DNA of 46,237 nt from Microcaldota archaeon (GTDB lineage: Archaea > Micrarchaeota > Micrarchaeia > Micrarchaeales > Micrarchaeaceae). Position numbers and translations under genes: made by a program. Below, piece after piece: positions 36,243 to 43,548 of this stretch (position 1 is the stretch's first letter; every line of letters starts with the position of its first letter). Under the pieces are notes generated by a model. That model had not been told where the DNA came from. It made no database searches and was given only the letters and a program-made list of their open reading frames with translations. The stretch spans positions 1 to 46,237 of the forward strand of contig JAKACK010000007.1 in NCBI GenBank assembly GCA_021821445.1, read 5' to 3'.

Positions 36243-36777
36243 TTATTATTATGATACTACTGTATTTGGTTATTTTGCTTTGACTAGCGATTTTAATAAT
36301 GAGTATTCCCCAACAAAACATTTAGGCCATTCCTATTCCTTAATTTTTTGTAATGAAAAAGTAATAAATGTATACACCAAAAAGGGTAGATTTAATTATA
36401 TAAAAGAATTAAATTTTAATAATGTAATTGAGAATATACTAAATATTCATGGGTTCTTTGAAATTGACAATATAAATTTAAATGATATAAATCAAAAATT
36501 TTTACAGTTAATGGGCTCACTAAACAGATCAAATATTGATTTACGTACTGAATTTTTAAAATATAATAATAAAAAAATTGATAAGCCTTTGGATGGAATG
36601 GATTGGTTACATATTGCAACTGCAGATTTACTTAATTGTAATGTTATATTAACTACAGATACAGGTTTTCAACAACTCAAAATATTAAATAAATACCTTA
36701 ATCTTGATAACATTAAAAAGATTATAATTTTTAAGCCAGATAAAGAATTACCTAAGGTTAAAGAAATTTTTATATAA
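36235..36777 (+). CDS. PIN-domain protein (probable ribonuclease, VapC-like)
   Basis: A 180-residue PIN-fold protein. The first acidic residue is in YYYDTTVFGYF (Asp7). The C-terminal half has GMDWLHIATADLLNCNVILTTDTGFQQL, where Asp of DWLHIA and Asp of TTDTGF are the metal-binding positions of VapC-type nucleases. The middle segment with the remaining acidic residue (residues 25-110) is longer than in a minimal VapC. The ATG at 36235 overlaps the stop of the preceding unknown gene by eight bases, consistent with a two-gene toxin-antitoxin operon. A frame from 36220 (MRQTEMDD) would extend further into the upstream gene and is less likely. Confidence 0.75.
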   Translation: MDDYYYDTTVFGYFALTSDFNNEYSPTKHLGHSYSLIFCNEKVINVYTKKGRFNYIKELNFNNVIENILNIHGFFEIDNINLNDINQKFLQLMGSLNRSNIDLRTEFLKYNNKKIDKPLDGMDWLHIATADLLNCNVILTTDTGFQQLKILNKYLNLDNIKKIIIFKPDKELPKVKEIFI

Positions 36778-36818
36778 TTTATAATTCATAACGTATAGAT
36801 AATTTTTTAAGCTATTTT

Positions 36819-37241
36819 TTAGCTATGTTTTTTAACTATCTCTTTTATTTCTTTTATGAAATCTGAAATATCATTACGGTTCTTTGCCTGTTCAAATACC
36901 TCTTTATCATAATGCATATCAAAGTATGCATATACAAGTATGTTCCTAAGTGTTCTTCTTTTCTTGAATCCTCCCACTACCTCTTTACTCAGAAGATTTT
37001 CAAATCTACTTACCAATGACTCTTCACTTCCTGATATACCTAGGTCAATATCTTTATATACATGTAAAAGAACTTCTAATTCAAGATCACTTATCAATTG
37101 TAAATATCTCTCTACAGCAGCTTTAATTATACTTTCAGATTTTATATATTTTTCATAATTATTTAGCACTATCTTACCAAGCATTGTGGAATATCACTCT
37201 ATATCTAAAAGTCTTTTTTCAATACGTTCTTTATCTATCAT
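36819..37241 (-). pseudogene. HEPN (HepT/DUF86-like) toxin gene with in-frame UGA and degenerate active site
   Basis: The full frame is MIDKERIEKRLLDIE-UGA-YSTMLGKIVLNNYEKYIKSES... and reads through a single TGA at 37194-37196. The first 15 codons are the normal N-terminus of HepT-like proteins, and the rest (121 codons from an ATG at 37184) is the helical HEPN core. The ribonuclease motif R-x4-H-x-Y appears as RNILVYAY near residue 82 of the 121-codon part, so the catalytic His is Tyr. Genuine genes here also end in TGA, so this is not a recoded codon. It follows the MNT gene by two bases in an operon. Downstream re-start at ATG 37184 could still yield a truncated protein. Confidence 0.72.
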
Positions 37242-37243
37242 AA

Positions 37244-37744
37244 TTACACTATTGCTGTATCAAATATTGGTTTTATATCTGACCATTTTTGTATTATTTC
37301 TATACTCATACCCTTTAGATCAAAATCCTGTTTTGTATATATTACAACGCATTCACTCAGTACTCTACTCTTCATACCCATTGGCATATCATTGAATACT
37401 GAGAAATCGAACCTTGGTGCTTCGGGTACATAACTTTCAAGAATTGAAAGTACTTTAATTCTATCTGATATATTATCAAGTATTACCGCAATATCAATAT
37501 CATGATAAGGCTCTTTCCTTGCATAACTTCCGAATAAAAGAAGTGCAAGTACTCCTTTTTCATTTAATGAGATTTTTTTAAGTTTCTATATTATACTAGT
37601 TATTATATCTTCATTCTCTACCCACATTGCTAAAGCTTCCTCTGCCGCTTTGCTTATTGAGCCTCTACCATAACCAAAGCGTTTCATTGCTAATTTTTTC
37701 CACTTTAATCCTAATCTATCATTAATGTAAATTTTAGTATTCAT
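37244..37744 (-). pseudogene. MNT nucleotidyltransferase antitoxin with RHH-like N-terminus, broken by in-frame UAG
   Basis: From ATG 37744 the frame reads 52 codons (MNTKIYINDRLGLKWKKLAMKRFGYGRGSISKAAEEALAMWVENED...), a well known archaeal antitoxin-type N-terminus. It then meets TAG (37586-37588) and continues in the same frame as a minimal nucleotidyltransferase: LLLFGSYARKEPYHDIDIAVIL (GSxAR...DxD motif) to TAA at 37244. No ATG, GTG or TTG lies between the TAG and the GSYAR motif, so the catalytic part cannot be started separately without readthrough. MNT proteins AMPylate the Tyr of HepT to neutralise it. The HEPN gene follows immediately. Confidence 0.75.
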
Positions 37745-37865
37745 ATTAAAGATATTTGGGATAAAGATATTTATATCCTTTTAATATAAAAAATAAAACT
37801 TTTATCTCACGTAAAGTTAAATTTAATATTTACCTATTTGGACATTGTCTATTAGGTGGTTGAAG

Positions 37866-37958
37866 ATGTCTGGCAAAAATCCTGCGAATTTTAAGTTATC
37901 TAGTCCGGTCAAAGGAGCAGACCTATCAAGTCTGAAATTTGGATTCAAATCCAAGTAA
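37866..37958 (+). CDS. Candidate 30-residue microprotein
   Basis: An ORF for MSGKNPANFKLSSPVKGADLSSLKFGFKSK, preceded by AGGTGGTTGA ending 2 bases before the ATG. Composition is basic and Ser/Lys-rich, with balanced codon use rather than the AT-run sequence of the surrounding gap. AT-rich promoter-like sequence lies at 37770-37800. It is in the gap between the broken MNT gene and TrpRS. No homologue comes to mind; I cannot rule out a non-coding transcript. Confidence 0.4.
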   Translation: MSGKNPANFKLSSPVKGADLSSLKFGFKSK

Positions 37959-38001
37959 ATCCAAAAGTATATATTGATTCTAGTCATCCTACTTATTATG
38001 C

Positions 38002-39138
38002 TCAATAATTTTTGCTTTTTGAATTTACTATGTTTATTGCTGCATCGAGCGCTTTTTCATATTTCTCTTGGTGTTCTGCCAAAAACTTATTTACTAATTC
38101 AGTTACAATAACCTTCATATCTCCGCATAGTTGCTGACCGTTGTGTTCTTTGTCTAATACCGCCTCGACTTCTTTTGGGTCTTTGTTAATAAACCTGTAA
38201 AGTATACACACTGTGCATAAATCAGGATTCGCGCCAAACTTTCTTTGTTCTGCTACAGTGTTTCTCCCTCCAGTGAATGCCCTCTGCAATAAATATTCAA
38301 CATCCTTCTTACTTTCCATTAAAGAAATTCCAGATCCTGCTACTCCTTTAGACATTTTCATATCAACGCTTTTTAAAGAAGGCACATGAGAAAGGTATAA
38401 AGTCGCAATGGGATCAAATTTATATATCTTTGAAAACCTACTTGCAACATCTCTTGCCAATCTTATAATTGGGTCCTGTTCTATACCTACAGGTATTAAG
38501 GTCGGTGCAGGTGAATCCTTGATCTGTGGAAATAATATATCTGATATCTGCAGATACGCAGCAGAAAATTTTCCTAAGCTGTCATGACCCAATGTTGCTT
38601 TCATAGTATTTAGGGTTAGCTTTTTCGATATCTCATGTGAAAAAATAAAGAACTTTGTAGGCTGTTTGCTTTGCAGTATGATGTCCTTTTCTGGCACTCC
38701 AAGAGCAATTGCGTTTGCTATGTTATTAATCGCATATTCGTCCGCTTGTTTTAAACTTGCAACTTTAGAATCAGGTCTACTAACATAAGCATCTACATCG
38801 CTTATTATGAAGTATCCACGTTTAGCATACTTTCTAAAATATACATATGAATCTATTATTGCTTTATGTCCAAAATGAAATGGGCCAGATGGCGAAAAGC
38901 CTGTGACTATATTGAACTCTTTTTTTTCCTTTATCGCATCTAAGATAGTCCCAAAGTCCCGTTGACCAAGACAAAGACCATTTCTCAAGAGATGGAAATC
39001 ACTAAAAGTTCTTTTCATTTCATCATTTATTGGTAAGACTCCAAATTGTGAAAATACCTTACTATATTTGCCTACACTCGCATTTCCCCAAGGATTTTTT
39101 CCCTCAGAAAAAGCTGCATCATCTTGAATCTGTGCCAT
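38002..39138 (-). CDS. trpS: Tryptophanyl-tRNA synthetase (archaeal/eukaryotic type)
   Basis: About 378 residues of a class I aminoacyl-tRNA synthetase. GFSPSGPFHFGHKAIID holds the HIGH signature as HFGH (about residues 88-91 from this start). The KMSKG signature is in SVDMKMSKGVAGSG (about 261-265). The 80-residue N-terminal extension with DPWG-like NPWGNASVGKYSKVFSQFG matches archaeal and eukaryotic TrpRS rather than bacterial. It charges tRNA-Trp in the cytoplasm. ATG 39138 is preferred because AAGAGGT lies eight bases before it, against two bases for ATG 39144. It is the second gene of a pair with the HIGH-less aaRS-like gene, about 13 bp apart. Confidence 0.95.
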   Translation of the reverse strand: MAQIQDDAAFSEGKNPWGNASVGKYSKVFSQFGVLPINDEMKRTFSDFHLLRNGLCLGQRDFGTILDAIKEKKEFNIVTGFSPSGPFHFGHKAIIDSYVYFRKYAKRGYFIISDVDAYVSRPDSKVASLKQADEYAINNIANAIALGVPEKDIILQSKQPTKFFIFSHEISKKLTLNTMKATLGHDSLGKFSAAYLQISDILFPQIKDSPAPTLIPVGIEQDPIIRLARDVASRFSKIYKFDPIATLYLSHVPSLKSVDMKMSKGVAGSGISLMESKKDVEYLLQRAFTGGRNTVAEQRKFGANPDLCTVCILYRFINKDPKEVEAVLDKEHNGQQLCGDMKVIVTELVNKFLAEHQEKYEKALDAAINIVNSKSKNY

Positions 39139-39151
39139 ATTCATATACCTC

Positions 39152-40219
39152 TTAATTAAATTTATTCAAAATATATTTTTCAAATTCCTTCAATACAACT
39201 TCCTTTAACTCTTTGCTATTGAACTTGCCATTGTTACTATAATAAGCCTTATAAATCTCATCAAAATCGGAGAAAGTTGGATCAAGATGCTGCCTAGCCA
39301 AATTTGTTATCATTGCCAAATCCATAATTGGGTTTGGTTTTTTTTCAGATTTAGAGATCTGCGTTCTCTCAAAATTTGCTTTTATCATATCTAAAGTTGA
39401 TACTCCAAGTGTAATCCTATTTTTAGAAAAATTACTACTTCCAACCTTGTATGGAGTCAACCCATATTGTTTTACTGAACTTGAACTCATATATTCTCCA
39501 AATTGAAGACCAAGCGGATATGTAGGATATAGATATACTCCCCGCAAGCCGTTGCTCTCTATCTTCGGTGCTATAACATTTGCAAGATTATCATACAACT
39601 CTTCCCGTGGGGGGCCAATCTTAAAATCTAAATTTAAAATCACTGCTAATTCTTCTATTGAATAGGTATAACCTCTCTCCCTCTCCATTTCTAATCTGTC
39701 TTCAGGCACAGTCTTTTCTATTAGCGTGACAAGTTCCTTATCATTTAAAATACTTGATTTAATATTTTTGCAGGTTGCTTCAAATTTGGTGGTTTTGACT
39801 AAATCACTCATTAGTACTATATCGTACTTGCAATTGTATATATTTTTTACCTTTTCTACAAAAGTAACTCTTTCCATTGCCAATTTTTTAATTTGATCTA
39901 TTCGGTCTGGGAAGTTCCTATACATTCCTAAGTCCGCTATCAAAACTATCGGATTAGTCTGTACATTGTATTCCTTTTCTATCAGTTTTGAAAATAAATC
40001 TATGAATAAGTAGTATTTCAAACTGTCTATTGGGTTGCCTTTTTCATCAAAAGTTTCTCCATATAATAATTTTACCGGAACTTTAGAGCTCTTTACTCTA
40101 GCTATAGTCTTCTCTATTTCATCTGCTGTGGGCCCCTTTACTACCAGCCCCTTTTGGTCTAACAAGCTTATAACATCTATTGAATAGTCATTTTTATGAT
40201 CTTCAAATACTGTTGTCAT
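39152..40219 (-). CDS. Class I aaRS-like (TrpRS/TyrRS-fold) protein lacking HIGH and KMSKS motifs
   Basis: About 355 residues. The segment PIVLIADLGMYRNFPDRIDQIKKLAMERVTFVEKVKNIYNCKYDIVLMSDL resembles the Rossmann half of TyrRS/TrpRS proteins, where ADL-x-A and the following helix and strand form the catalytic core. The place where HIGH should be reads VKLLYGETFDEKGNPIDSLKYYLFIDLF, with no HIGH-like tetrad, and no KMSKS appears at the C-terminal end (SSNFSKNRITLGVSTLD is the nearest Lys-rich loop). It is likely an adapted paralogue with another substrate or an accessory role in tRNA-Trp metabolism. GTGA precedes ATG 40219; GTG 40228 is open. It is in an operon with trpS. The fold assignment is tentative. 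Confidence 0.55.
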   Translation of the reverse strand: MTTVFEDHKNDYSIDVISLLDQKGLVVKGPTADEIEKTIARVKSSKVPVKLLYGETFDEKGNPIDSLKYYLFIDLFSKLIEKEYNVQTNPIVLIADLGMYRNFPDRIDQIKKLAMERVTFVEKVKNIYNCKYDIVLMSDLVKTTKFEATCKNIKSSILNDKELVTLIEKTVPEDRLEMERERGYTYSIEELAVILNLDFKIGPPREELYDNLANVIAPKIESNGLRGVYLYPTYPLGLQFGEYMSSSSVKQYGLTPYKVGSSNFSKNRITLGVSTLDMIKANFERTQISKSEKKPNPIMDLAMITNLARQHLDPTFSDFDEIYKAYYSNNGKFNSKELKEVVLKEFEKYILNKFN

Positions 40220-40240
40220 ATATTTCACTTGATAAAGTAT

Positions 40241-40800
40241 CTACGGAGTTAAAATGTCTGTGACTTCCGCAATCTGTTGGTACCATTTTGTCCTTACGCA
40301 ACGTAAATTTTCTGGCACTGTACCTGCTTTACTATAATCCCAGAACTTTGTAGCATTATTATATTTCGCCAAGTGATTTTATTAATCTTTTACGTATTTT
40401 TTTCTATTTTTTGAATCAATATTTGCGTCCGCTTCATAATCATTCAAAGTTAATTTTAATACATACGCATATACTGCTCTGCATTTAGCTTTCTGCTTTA
40501 TAAGCATATCTTTTATTCTATATTTGAACTACTCCAAAGCTATTATAATGCAAACAAGTATTTAAAGGTTGCGTCAAGCTAAGTTTTTAAGAAGTTGAAT
40601 TTTCAAATACTCTTGTACCAATAATAACAAAGGAACGTTCCCTTTTCTTTTCTCTCTGTCATCGTGAAAATTAGTAAATAATAGATCGTCTTCTAGAGAG
40701 AATAACCTGCGTTGGCTGTCTTACCAGAATAGGATATAATGGAAATATATGAGCTAAAGAATAAAATATCTGGGTTTTGTGTACGCAAGAATAGTATCAA
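40241..40800 (-). pseudogene. Decayed reading frame with seven internal stops, unrecognised
   Basis: One minus-strand frame reads as protein-like sequence across about 560 bp with no frameshift but seven internal stops (codons at 40754, 40721, 40574, 40562, 40529, 40382 and 40379, given by their low coordinate). Open stretches include RRLFSLEDDLLFTNFHDDREKRKGNVPLLLLVQEYLKIQLLKNLA, YRIKDMLIKQKAKCRAVYAYVLKLTLNDYEADANIDSKNRKKYVKD and KFWDYSKAGTVPENLRCVRTKWYQQIAEVTDILTP. Composition is less AT-biased than the nearby non-coding DNA. The family is not recognised; it ended just before the aaRS-like gene, so it was probably once the first gene of that operon. Confidence 0.5.
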
Positions 40801-40859
40801 AAAATAACTGTCATACGTGCAATAAATAGGCACTTGAAACAATTTAATTAATAATCTTT

Positions 40860-40894
40860 AAGTATTTTGTATTATTAAATAATATAAAATACTT
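40860..40894. repeat. 35-bp near-perfect palindrome
   Basis: Two 17-bp arms around one central base pair with a single mismatch. It lies in the long gap between the decayed frame and the DUF4143 ATPase gene. It could form a cruciform or an RNA hairpin, or be an operator. A 13-bp unit (AAATACTTTATTA) occurs twice in tandem at 40887-40899 and 40901-40913, overlapping its right edge. Confidence 0.5.
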
Positions 40895-41154
40895 TATTAA
40901 AAATACTTTATTAATTATAAAATTTTAAAAAATTAAAAAAAGTATGATTTTGTATGACTATTACGTCAACTGATTTTGTAGGTATAAATTTAAATAATGA
41001 ATTTATCATGATTAGTCGCATTTATATTAAGTAACTACTTTAAAGTATAATATAAAAGTAATATAAAAAATATTATTTATGTAATATATTACAAATCTTA
41101 AATAATTTGTAATGAAATACAAATATTTATAAATTTGTAATACGAAATATAACT
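40895..41154. other. AT-rich regulatory gap upstream of the DUF4143 ATPase
   Basis: No gene is seen. The right part contains inverted repeats of ATTACAAAT/ATTTGTAAT and a TATA-like box just before the ATG at 41155; the left part is tandem AT-rich sequence. Confidence 0.4.
41088..41141. promoter_or_regulatory. Inverted repeats and TATA box before the DUF4143 ATPase gene
   Basis: ATTACAAAT (41088-41096) and its inverse ATTTGTAAT (41105-41113) form a perfect 9-bp inverted repeat. A further ATTTGTAAT occurs at 41133-41141. Between them lies TATTTATAAA (about 41123-41133), well placed as a TATA box for a leaderless transcript starting near ATG 41155. The flanking repeats are candidate regulator sites. 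Confidence 0.45.
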
Positions 41155-42438
41155 ATGGAAGATAAAAATATTATGGAGGTATTGAATTCATGGAATCCTT
41201 GGAATCATAAATTAGATTTTGGTATAAAGCGTGAGTTTTATTCAAAAAAGATAACGGATTTGATAAAAGAATCTAAAATAAATATAGTAATAGAAACAGG
41301 AATAAGGAGAGCTGGAAAATCTTTTATAGCAAAGCAGGTTGCAGAAGCTCTTATTAAAGAGAATACACCAAAAGAAAACATCCTTATAATAAATTTAGAA
41401 GACGAAAGGCTAATAAATAGAGATTATTCAACCTTGCTTGAAATATATAATGCATATAGAAAAAACATTAATAAAGACAAAAATTGCATTATAATACTTG
41501 ATGAAGCACAGGAAGTTGATAGATGGGAGCATTTTGTAAGAGGCTTGACTGAAAAGGAAGAAGCAAAATTTATAATAACCGGTTCTTCATCAAAATTGCT
41601 TGATTCAGAATATTCAACATTGCTATCGGGCAGGCATATTGTGTTATATGTCCATCCTTTAAATTTAATTGAATACAAGATATTCACGAATAACAAAAAA
41701 GGTATAAAAGATTATATAGAAGAAGGAGGATTTCCTGCCGTAGTTCTATCAGATAATAAAATTGATATAGTTAGAAGCTATTTTGATACTATAATATTGA
41801 AAGATGTTATAAGTAGATTCAATATCCATAATAATGATGAACTTATAAGGTTAGCTAGATTTTATATAACTAGCATAGGATCTAGGGTGACATTTAACAG
41901 TGCCTCTAATTTTCTTAAAATACCGGTAAAAACTGCGTACAATTTTTCAGTTTATCTTGAAAAATCCTATCTCCTATTTTTTGTGAAAAGATTTTCATTC
42001 TCTATAAAATCTCAGGATAATAGCCCTAAAAAGGTCTATACAATAGATAATTCATTCCCTTCAATGCTTGGTGTAAATCCAATAAAGATAAAGGGCAGAC
42101 TTTTAGAGAATTTGATTGCGTCTACCTTATACTTGATATCAAAGCACATAGAAAATTTCAATTTTTATTATTGGTATGAGAATAATAGGGAAGTTGATTT
42201 TGTTATTAAGGATCATCATAATTACAAATTAGTACAAGTTGCTTATTCAATAAATGATGAAAAGACTAAGGAAAGAGAGGTATCAGCTATACTTGATTGT
42301 GCTAATAGATTGAATGCTGAAAACTTGTACATAATAACTATGGATTATAGTGGAGAAGAATTAATAAATGGAAGAACAATATCATATGTAAAAGCTGGTA
42401 ATTGGATAGAGGATATGCTTATAGCTTATGGATTTTGA
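41155..42438 (+). CDS. AAA_14/DUF4143 ATPase (second copy)
   Basis: A 427-residue ATPase. Walker A is GIRRAGKS (residues 49-56) and Walker B is CIIILDEAQEV (Asp116-Glu117), with the sensor-like FIITGSSSKLLDSEYSTLLSGRH. The C-terminal half has NLIASTLYLISKHIENFNFYYWYENNREVDFVIKDHHNYKLVQVAYSINDEKTKEREVSAIL, a DUF4143 pattern, with the EVK of the classical motif replaced by VQV. Sequence similarity to the copy at 24.7-26.0 kb is limited to these motifs, so they are distant relatives. The transcript is probably leaderless (TATA box about 25 bp before ATG). Function of the family is unsettled. Confidence 0.85.
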   Translation: MEDKNIMEVLNSWNPWNHKLDFGIKREFYSKKITDLIKESKINIVIETGIRRAGKSFIAKQVAEALIKENTPKENILIINLEDERLINRDYSTLLEIYNAYRKNINKDKNCIIILDEAQEVDRWEHFVRGLTEKEEAKFIITGSSSKLLDSEYSTLLSGRHIVLYVHPLNLIEYKIFTNNKKGIKDYIEEGGFPAVVLSDNKIDIVRSYFDTIILKDVISRFNIHNNDELIRLARFYITSIGSRVTFNSASNFLKIPVKTAYNFSVYLEKSYLLFFVKRFSFSIKSQDNSPKKVYTIDNSFPSMLGVNPIKIKGRLLENLIASTLYLISKHIENFNFYYWYENNREVDFVIKDHHNYKLVQVAYSINDEKTKEREVSAILDCANRLNAENLYIITMDYSGEELINGRTISYVKAGNWIEDMLIAYGF

Positions 42439-42448
42439 AATTTATTAA

Positions 42449-42940
42449 CTATATTACATTTCCTTTGCCTATTATATGCTTTAAGCTATCGATTGCATAC
42501 TTGTGGTTATTGTCTCCATGAAGTGATGCACACGCATTGGCTACAACCTTTGTCTTAAAACCTTCATCAAATAAATCCATTGCTGTTTTAACCACACATA
42601 CATCAGTATATACTCCGGATAAGTAAACAGTATCAATATTATTTTCCTTAAAAATACCTCTAAGCTCATCAGTAAGTACTGTATAGCCGTTGTGCTTCAC
42701 TTTCAATTTTCCATCTGCAATTGGTTCCAACTCTTTGAACAATCTTTGTGCTTTTTCAGATTGAAATTTAGGCCAATTCAACTCTGTCTCAAACATTGAA
42801 TTAGGAACATCTACAAAAAGCGTGAATATCACTTTTCCATCAAAAGTTTTTACTAATTTTACTATATTGTCCACAATAGCTTCCGAGGATTCATGCTTAA
42901 ATCCATTCTGCATATCTATTACCAATAATGCTTTTCCCAT
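42449..42940 (-). CDS. Isochorismatase/nicotinamidase-family hydrolase
   Basis: About 163 residues of the cysteine hydrolase superfamily. ALLVIDMQNGF has the catalytic Asp9, LKVKHNGYTVL the probable Lys82, and YLSGVYTDVCVVKTAMDLFDEGFKT the nucleophile Cys115 preceded by the typical non-prolyl peptide. This family hydrolyses amides such as nicotinamide or isochorismate; next to a NUDIX gene, a nicotinamidase role in NAD salvage is attractive. I start it at ATG 42940 (10 bases after the NUDIX stop); the longer frame to 43006 overlaps the NUDIX gene and looks unlike the family. Second gene of the pair. Confidence 0.85.
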   Translation of the reverse strand: MGKALLVIDMQNGFKHESSEAIVDNIVKLVKTFDGKVIFTLFVDVPNSMFETELNWPKFQSEKAQRLFKELEPIADGKLKVKHNGYTVLTDELRGIFKENNIDTVYLSGVYTDVCVVKTAMDLFDEGFKTKVVANACASLHGDNNHKYAIDSLKHIIGKGNVI

Positions 42941-42950
42941 TCCATCATCT

Positions 42951-43457
42951 TTATTCTGATTTACAAAAATTATAATAATAAAGTATTCCCTGTATAGTTT
43001 TTCCATCTGTTATCTTATTCTCTTTTATCATCTTTAGCAATTGTTCAATACTTATCCATTTGGTTGTTATCATTTCATATTTTTCCAAATGCTTTTTCTC
43101 TTTCTTAAGATCCTCTGCAAGATAATAATAGTACATCTCTGTGCTTGTACCTGGAGCAGCGTATGCTTTAAAAATTAATTTCATCTTTCCTGCAATATAT
43201 CCTGTCTCTTCATGAAGCTCTTTCATAGCTAATTCCTTTAATGTTATCTTTCCTTCAAGAAATCCTGCAGGTAATTCATATATCCACTTATCAATATCAT
43301 GTCTATATTGATGTTCAGTTAATATTTTACCGTTGAGAATTGGTATTATCACTGCAACTGGCTTATGCACTACTGTAGAAGAAATATACTGAGTACCATT
43401 AGGCAGTTTTACTTTCTTTTCTATAACATCAAATTTTATGGAATGATATTTTCTCAT
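42951..43457 (-). CDS. NUDIX hydrolase (ADP-ribose pyrophosphatase-like)
   Basis: A 168-residue NUDIX protein. The box reads ELPAGFLEGKITLKELAMKELHEETGY; the catalytic REUxEE part is KELHEETGY (residues 79-87), with Lys for Arg. The first Glu of the canonical box (G-x5-E) is Ile. Following IFKAYAAPGTSTEMYYYYLAED is typical of ADP-ribose/NDP-sugar pyrophosphatases, whose substrate helps NAD salvage. First gene of the pair with the isochorismatase-like gene, probably co-transcribed. No signal peptide. Confidence 0.88.
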   Translation of the reverse strand: MRKYHSIKFDVIEKKVKLPNGTQYISSTVVHKPVAVIIPILNGKILTEHQYRHDIDKWIYELPAGFLEGKITLKELAMKELHEETGYIAGKMKLIFKAYAAPGTSTEMYYYYLAEDLKKEKKHLEKYEMITTKWISIEQLLKMIKENKITDGKTIQGILYYYNFCKSE

Positions 43458-43548
43458 TGAATCATTTTTATTTTAATATTGAATAATAATTATAATTACG
43501 TTAAGATATTTAAATATATAAAAAAAATTGATAATATTATGTGATCAT

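Noticed and set aside
37194-37588. UGA or UAG recoding (selenocysteine, pyrrolysine or an altered code)
   Set aside because: Intact genes in the window terminate with TGA and TAG, no SECIS-like hairpin was evident, and the stops fall at non-catalytic positions. Nonsense mutations are simpler.
37900-37955. tRNA-like or SRP-like motif (CCGGTCAAAGGAGCAGACC and GGATTCAAATCC)
   Set aside because: The T-arm-like part has the wrong loop size and no acceptor or anticodon arms pair around it; the SRP-like part lacks the GGAA tetraloop and the long paired arms. A small ORF explains the region better.
40241-40800. TnpB or other transposase as the source of the decayed frame
   Set aside because: No zinc-finger, RuvC or DDE signature could be recognised in the open stretches, so I left the family unnamed.
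42941-43006. Upstream start of the isochorismatase-like protein
   Set aside because: The extra 22 residues overlap the NUDIX gene in another frame and do not resemble the family N-terminus, which begins at ALLVIDMQ.
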